Positions 61,952-64,000 of a stretch of 64,000 nt of DNA are shown here, in pieces. A program made the translations under genes and the position numbers. Numbering within the stretch: position 1 is the stretch's first letter; each line of letters starts with the position of its first letter. Origin of the DNA: Aneurinibacillus sp. REN35 (GTDB lineage Bacteria; Bacillota; Bacilli; Aneurinibacillales; Aneurinibacillaceae). Location: positions 1 to 64,000 of the forward strand of contig NZ_JBFTXJ020000005.1 in assembly GCF_041379945.2 (NCBI RefSeq), given 5' to 3'. The notes beneath the pieces were generated by a model that saw only the letters and a list, made by a program, of their open reading frames with translations, ran no database searches and was not told the origin of the DNA.

Positions 61952-62716
61952 ATGCTCACAATTGGACCTTATACTTTCTCATCCCGACTCCTGCTTGGCA
62001 CAGGCAAATTTGCGGATTTTGATATCCAGCGCCGTGCCGTGGATGTCTCGGAAACAGAGATTCTTACTTTCGCGGTACGCCGGATGAATATTTATGACCC
62101 GGCACAACCGAATTTTTTAGAACAGCTTGATCTGAAGAAATACAAGCTCCTGCCTAATACAGCCGGAGCAAGCACTGCGGAAGAAGCGGTACGCATTGCA
62201 CGTCTTGCTCGTGCTTCAGGCTTGTGCGATATGATTAAAGTCGAAGTCATCGCAGATATGAAAACCCTCCTGCCTGATCCGCTTGCAACTTTAGAGGCAA
62301 CAAAAGTTCTTGTCGAAGATGGATTTATCGTTCTTCCCTATACGAATGATGATCCTGTGCTAGCGCGTCATCTACAGGAAGCAGGCGCTCATGCAGTCAT
62401 GCCTGGCGCCTCCCCGATCGGCAGCGGCCAAGGTATTCTCAATCCGCTTCATTTAAGCATCATCATTGAGGAAGCACGCGTTCCGATTATTATCGATGCA
62501 GGGATTGGAACTCCATCCGATGTAGCGATTGCCATGGAGCTTGGGGCTGATGGCGTTCTGCTTAATACAGCCGTAGCCGGTGCCGCCGATCCAGTTAAAA
62601 TGGCAGAAGCGATGATGCTTGCGGCCAAAGCAGGGCGGCTAGGCTATGAAGGAGGGCGAATTCCAAGAAAACGGTATGCGCAGGCAAGCAGTCCAATGGA
62701 AGGCATGAGCATGTAA
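61952..62716 (+). CDS. thiG: thiazole synthase ThiG
   Basis: A TIM barrel of 254 residues that assembles the thiazole from DXP, glycine imine and ThiS-COSH. The Schiff-base lysine is in [21 protein letters not shown] and [11 protein letters not shown] are phosphate-site motifs. It lies 6 bases after thiS, and its stop overlaps the next gene start. Confidence 0.94.
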   Translation: MLTIGPYTFSSRLLLGTGKFADFDIQRRAVDVSETEILTFAVRRMNIYDPAQPNFLEQLDLKKYKLLPNTAGASTAEEAVRIARLARASGLCDMIKVEVIADMKTLLPDPLATLEATKVLVEDGFIVLPYTNDDPVLARHLQEAGAHAVMPGASPIGSGQGILNPLHLSIIIEEARVPIIIDAGIGTPSDVAIAMELGADGVLLNTAVAGAADPVKMAEAMMLAAKAGRLGYEGGRIPRKRYAQASSPMEGMSM

Positions 62717-63585
62717 TGAGCATACCCGCTCAGCTTCTTAGAAAACTTGCAGCATATGAGGTAACGATTGAGGAACCTGTAAGCGGAGGAGATATATGTG
62801 AAGCGGCAGCCGTACGCATCAATGGAGAGCGCTGCTTTCTCAAGTGGAGATTGAATGCTCCGCCAGGCTTTTTTGCCTGGGAGAGCCGTGGACTGGCGTT
62901 ATTGCGCAATGCACATGAGAAACACCGTACCGGTGTATATGTACCGGTTGTTAGAGAAGCGGACGACGATTTCCTGCTGCTCGAATGGATCGAGCCTGGT
63001 CATAAATCAGGCAGCGCAGCTAAGGCGCTTGGACACGGGCTTGCTTGGCAGCATCGCTGTACGGGCGAAAGTTATGGACAGGAGCAGGGTGGCTTTATCG
63101 GTCGTCTGCCACAGCCGAAGGGACAGAGCGATAATTGGGCGAAGCTGTATGCTGAGAAGCGGTTGGGCATGTTCTTACATCTCGGAAAACAGGATTGGCC
63201 AAGCAAGCGGCTTCATAGGCTTGAGACTCTCTGTGCACAAATCAATCGCTGGCTTAACCACAATCCTCTTCCCTCCCTTCTGCACGGCGACCTATGGAGC
63301 GGCAACTGGATGAGCACAGAGGATGAGACCGGCTCTACGCCTGTATTGATCGATCCCGCGTCTTCCTATGGAGATCGCGAACAGGACATGGCAATGACCG
63401 AACTATTTGGAGGCTTTCCATCCGCATTTTATGATGCATATAATGAAGTGAATCCGCTTGACCATGCTGGCTACAAAGAGCGGAAGCCGTTCTATCAGCT
63501 CTATTATCTACTCGTTCATCTTATGCTTTTTGGCGAATCCTATGGTGCTTCTGTCGATCGTATTCTACAGCGTTATACCAAATAG
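62716..63585 (+). CDS. fructosamine kinase family protein (APH-like kinase) in the thiamine operon
   Basis: 289 residues of the fructosamine/ketosamine-3-kinase family. The ATP-site Lys lies in RCFLKWRLN, catalytic Asp in LLHGDLWSGNW, and metal Asp in VLIDPASSYGDREQDMAM. Its ATG shares a base with the thiG stop (TAATG), so it is translationally coupled to thiamine synthesis. It occupies the place of thiF-thiD in Bacillus. It could repair glycated proteins or act on a thiazole or thiamine alcohol; neither is shown. Confidence 0.82.
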   Translation: MSIPAQLLRKLAAYEVTIEEPVSGGDICEAAAVRINGERCFLKWRLNAPPGFFAWESRGLALLRNAHEKHRTGVYVPVVREADDDFLLLEWIEPGHKSGSAAKALGHGLAWQHRCTGESYGQEQGGFIGRLPQPKGQSDNWAKLYAEKRLGMFLHLGKQDWPSKRLHRLETLCAQINRWLNHNPLPSLLHGDLWSGNWMSTEDETGSTPVLIDPASSYGDREQDMAMTELFGGFPSAFYDAYNEVNPLDHAGYKERKPFYQLYYLLVHLMLFGESYGASVDRILQRYTK

Positions 63586-63601
63586 TAAATCTCGCCATAA
63601 T

Positions 63602-63645
63602 AAAGGCGGAGCCCCATCTATGCAGTGGCTCCGCCTTTCATTATT
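63602..63645. terminator. bidirectional terminator, thiamine operon and citramalate synthase
   Basis: A 12-bp stem AAAGGCGGAGCC/GGCTCCGCCTTT with a T-rich plus side; the citramalate synthase stop is 8 bases to the right. Confidence 0.8.
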
Positions 63646-64000
63646 TTAATGATTCAAAATTCCGTATCTCTCTGTCTCATCAAGCCGGATGTCGGCCGCT
63701 TCTTCGAGACGTCCCATCAGCGCATAACGCATACTATCGAGCAGCGCTTCCCAGCTTGCTTCAATCACATTGGCCGAGACACCTACTGTGCTCCAACTAC
63801 TCTCGCCTTCTTTGGTCGATTCTATTAATACCCGCACTTTGGAAGCTGTTGCATCCTGTTCGCTCAATACCCGTACTTTGTAATCAGTCAGGTACATTTC
63901 ATTAATATCAGGGAAGAACGATTCGACAGCTTTGCGCAATGCGTTGTCAAGCGCATTGACCGGACCGTTCCCTTCCGCTACCATATGGACAATTTTGTCA
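63646..64000 (-). CDS. citramalate synthase CimA-like (LeuA family), C-terminal part
   Basis: The last 118 codons only; the frame is open to the window edge. The sequence [39 protein letters not shown] and [21 protein letters not shown] matches the C-terminal regulatory domain of citramalate/isopropylmalate synthases, closer to CimA. Expected to condense pyruvate and acetyl-CoA for isoleucine synthesis; the catalytic TIM barrel lies outside the window. Confidence 0.82.
   Translation of the reverse strand, partial: DKIVHMVAEGNGPVNALDNALRKAVESFFPDINEMYLTDYKVRVLSEQDATASKVRVLIESTKEGESSWSTVGVSANVIEASWEALLDSMRYALMGRLEEAADIRLDETERYGILNH

Overview
The window looks like ordinary chromosome from a spore-forming, low-to-mid GC Gram-positive bacterium of the Bacillales, probably Paenibacillaceae (Aneurinibacillus or Brevibacillus type). 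That placement is inference. It rests on strong AGGAGG-type ribosome sites, frequent GTG and TTG starts, LiaFSR, the soluble DNA translocase SftA, ComFB, a CotJC-type manganese catalase, YqgQ, and TPP and yybP-ykoY riboswitches. I saw no transposase, integrase, phage module, CRISPR array or conjugation gene.

Layout. 1-130: promoter and leader of an rRNA operon that runs leftward out of the window. 0.6-4.7 kb: D,D-carboxypeptidase, two SDR enzymes and a Mn catalase. 4.8-17 kb: a long minus-strand cluster for 4-hydroxyphenylacetate breakdown (GntR regulator, DapA-like aldolase, HpaG, HpaE, HpaB, HpaD). It runs directly into a five-gene Liv-type ABC importer and a small FMN-barrel protein. 17-19.7 kb: molybdenum cofactor genes moaC and moaA, with a divergent MoeB/ThiF E1 enzyme. 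20.5-25.8 kb: SftA, a CarH/LitR-like B12 photoreceptor-regulator with its own candidate operator, a lipoprotein, tRNA-Ser(GCU) and ComFB. 26-31 kb: OPT transporter, IlvD and an L,D-transpeptidase. 31-36.4 kb: liaF-liaS-liaR and a Fur-controlled feoA-feoB operon with a Cys-rich partner. 36.4-44.5 kb: a beta-hydroxyacid dehydrogenase, a phosphodiesterase, two rRNA modification enzymes and PBP1 (ponA). 44.5-48.2 kb: the queuosine precursor operon queD-queE-queC-queF-yqgQ behind a structured leader with two terminators, then an IMPase. 48.2-59.6 kb: methyltransferase, lipoprotein, threonine aldolase, TerC under a manganese riboswitch, M3 peptidase, Cfa-MFS divergent from PadR, DEAD-box helicase and GNAT. 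59.8-63.6 kb: a TPP-riboswitch thiamine operon tenI-thiO-thiS-thiG plus a fructosamine-kinase-like gene. The right edge cuts a citramalate synthase gene.

How the genes work together. The hpa-liv cluster looks like one import-and-degrade unit, with 4-hydroxyphenylacetate (or a related aromatic acid) as inducer and cargo. It lacks HpaC, HpaF and HpaH in this window and uses a Schiff-base aldolase where enteric bacteria use HpaI. The thiamine operon has no thiF, so the E1 enzyme at 18.7 kb may serve ThiS as well as MoaD. The most unusual elements are the CarH-like regulator with three 11-bp direct repeats at its promoter, the palindromic operators in front of gntR, the que leader, and an orphan plus-strand terminator near 39.1 kb that may end a small RNA. 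All calls come from reading the sequence; no database search was run.
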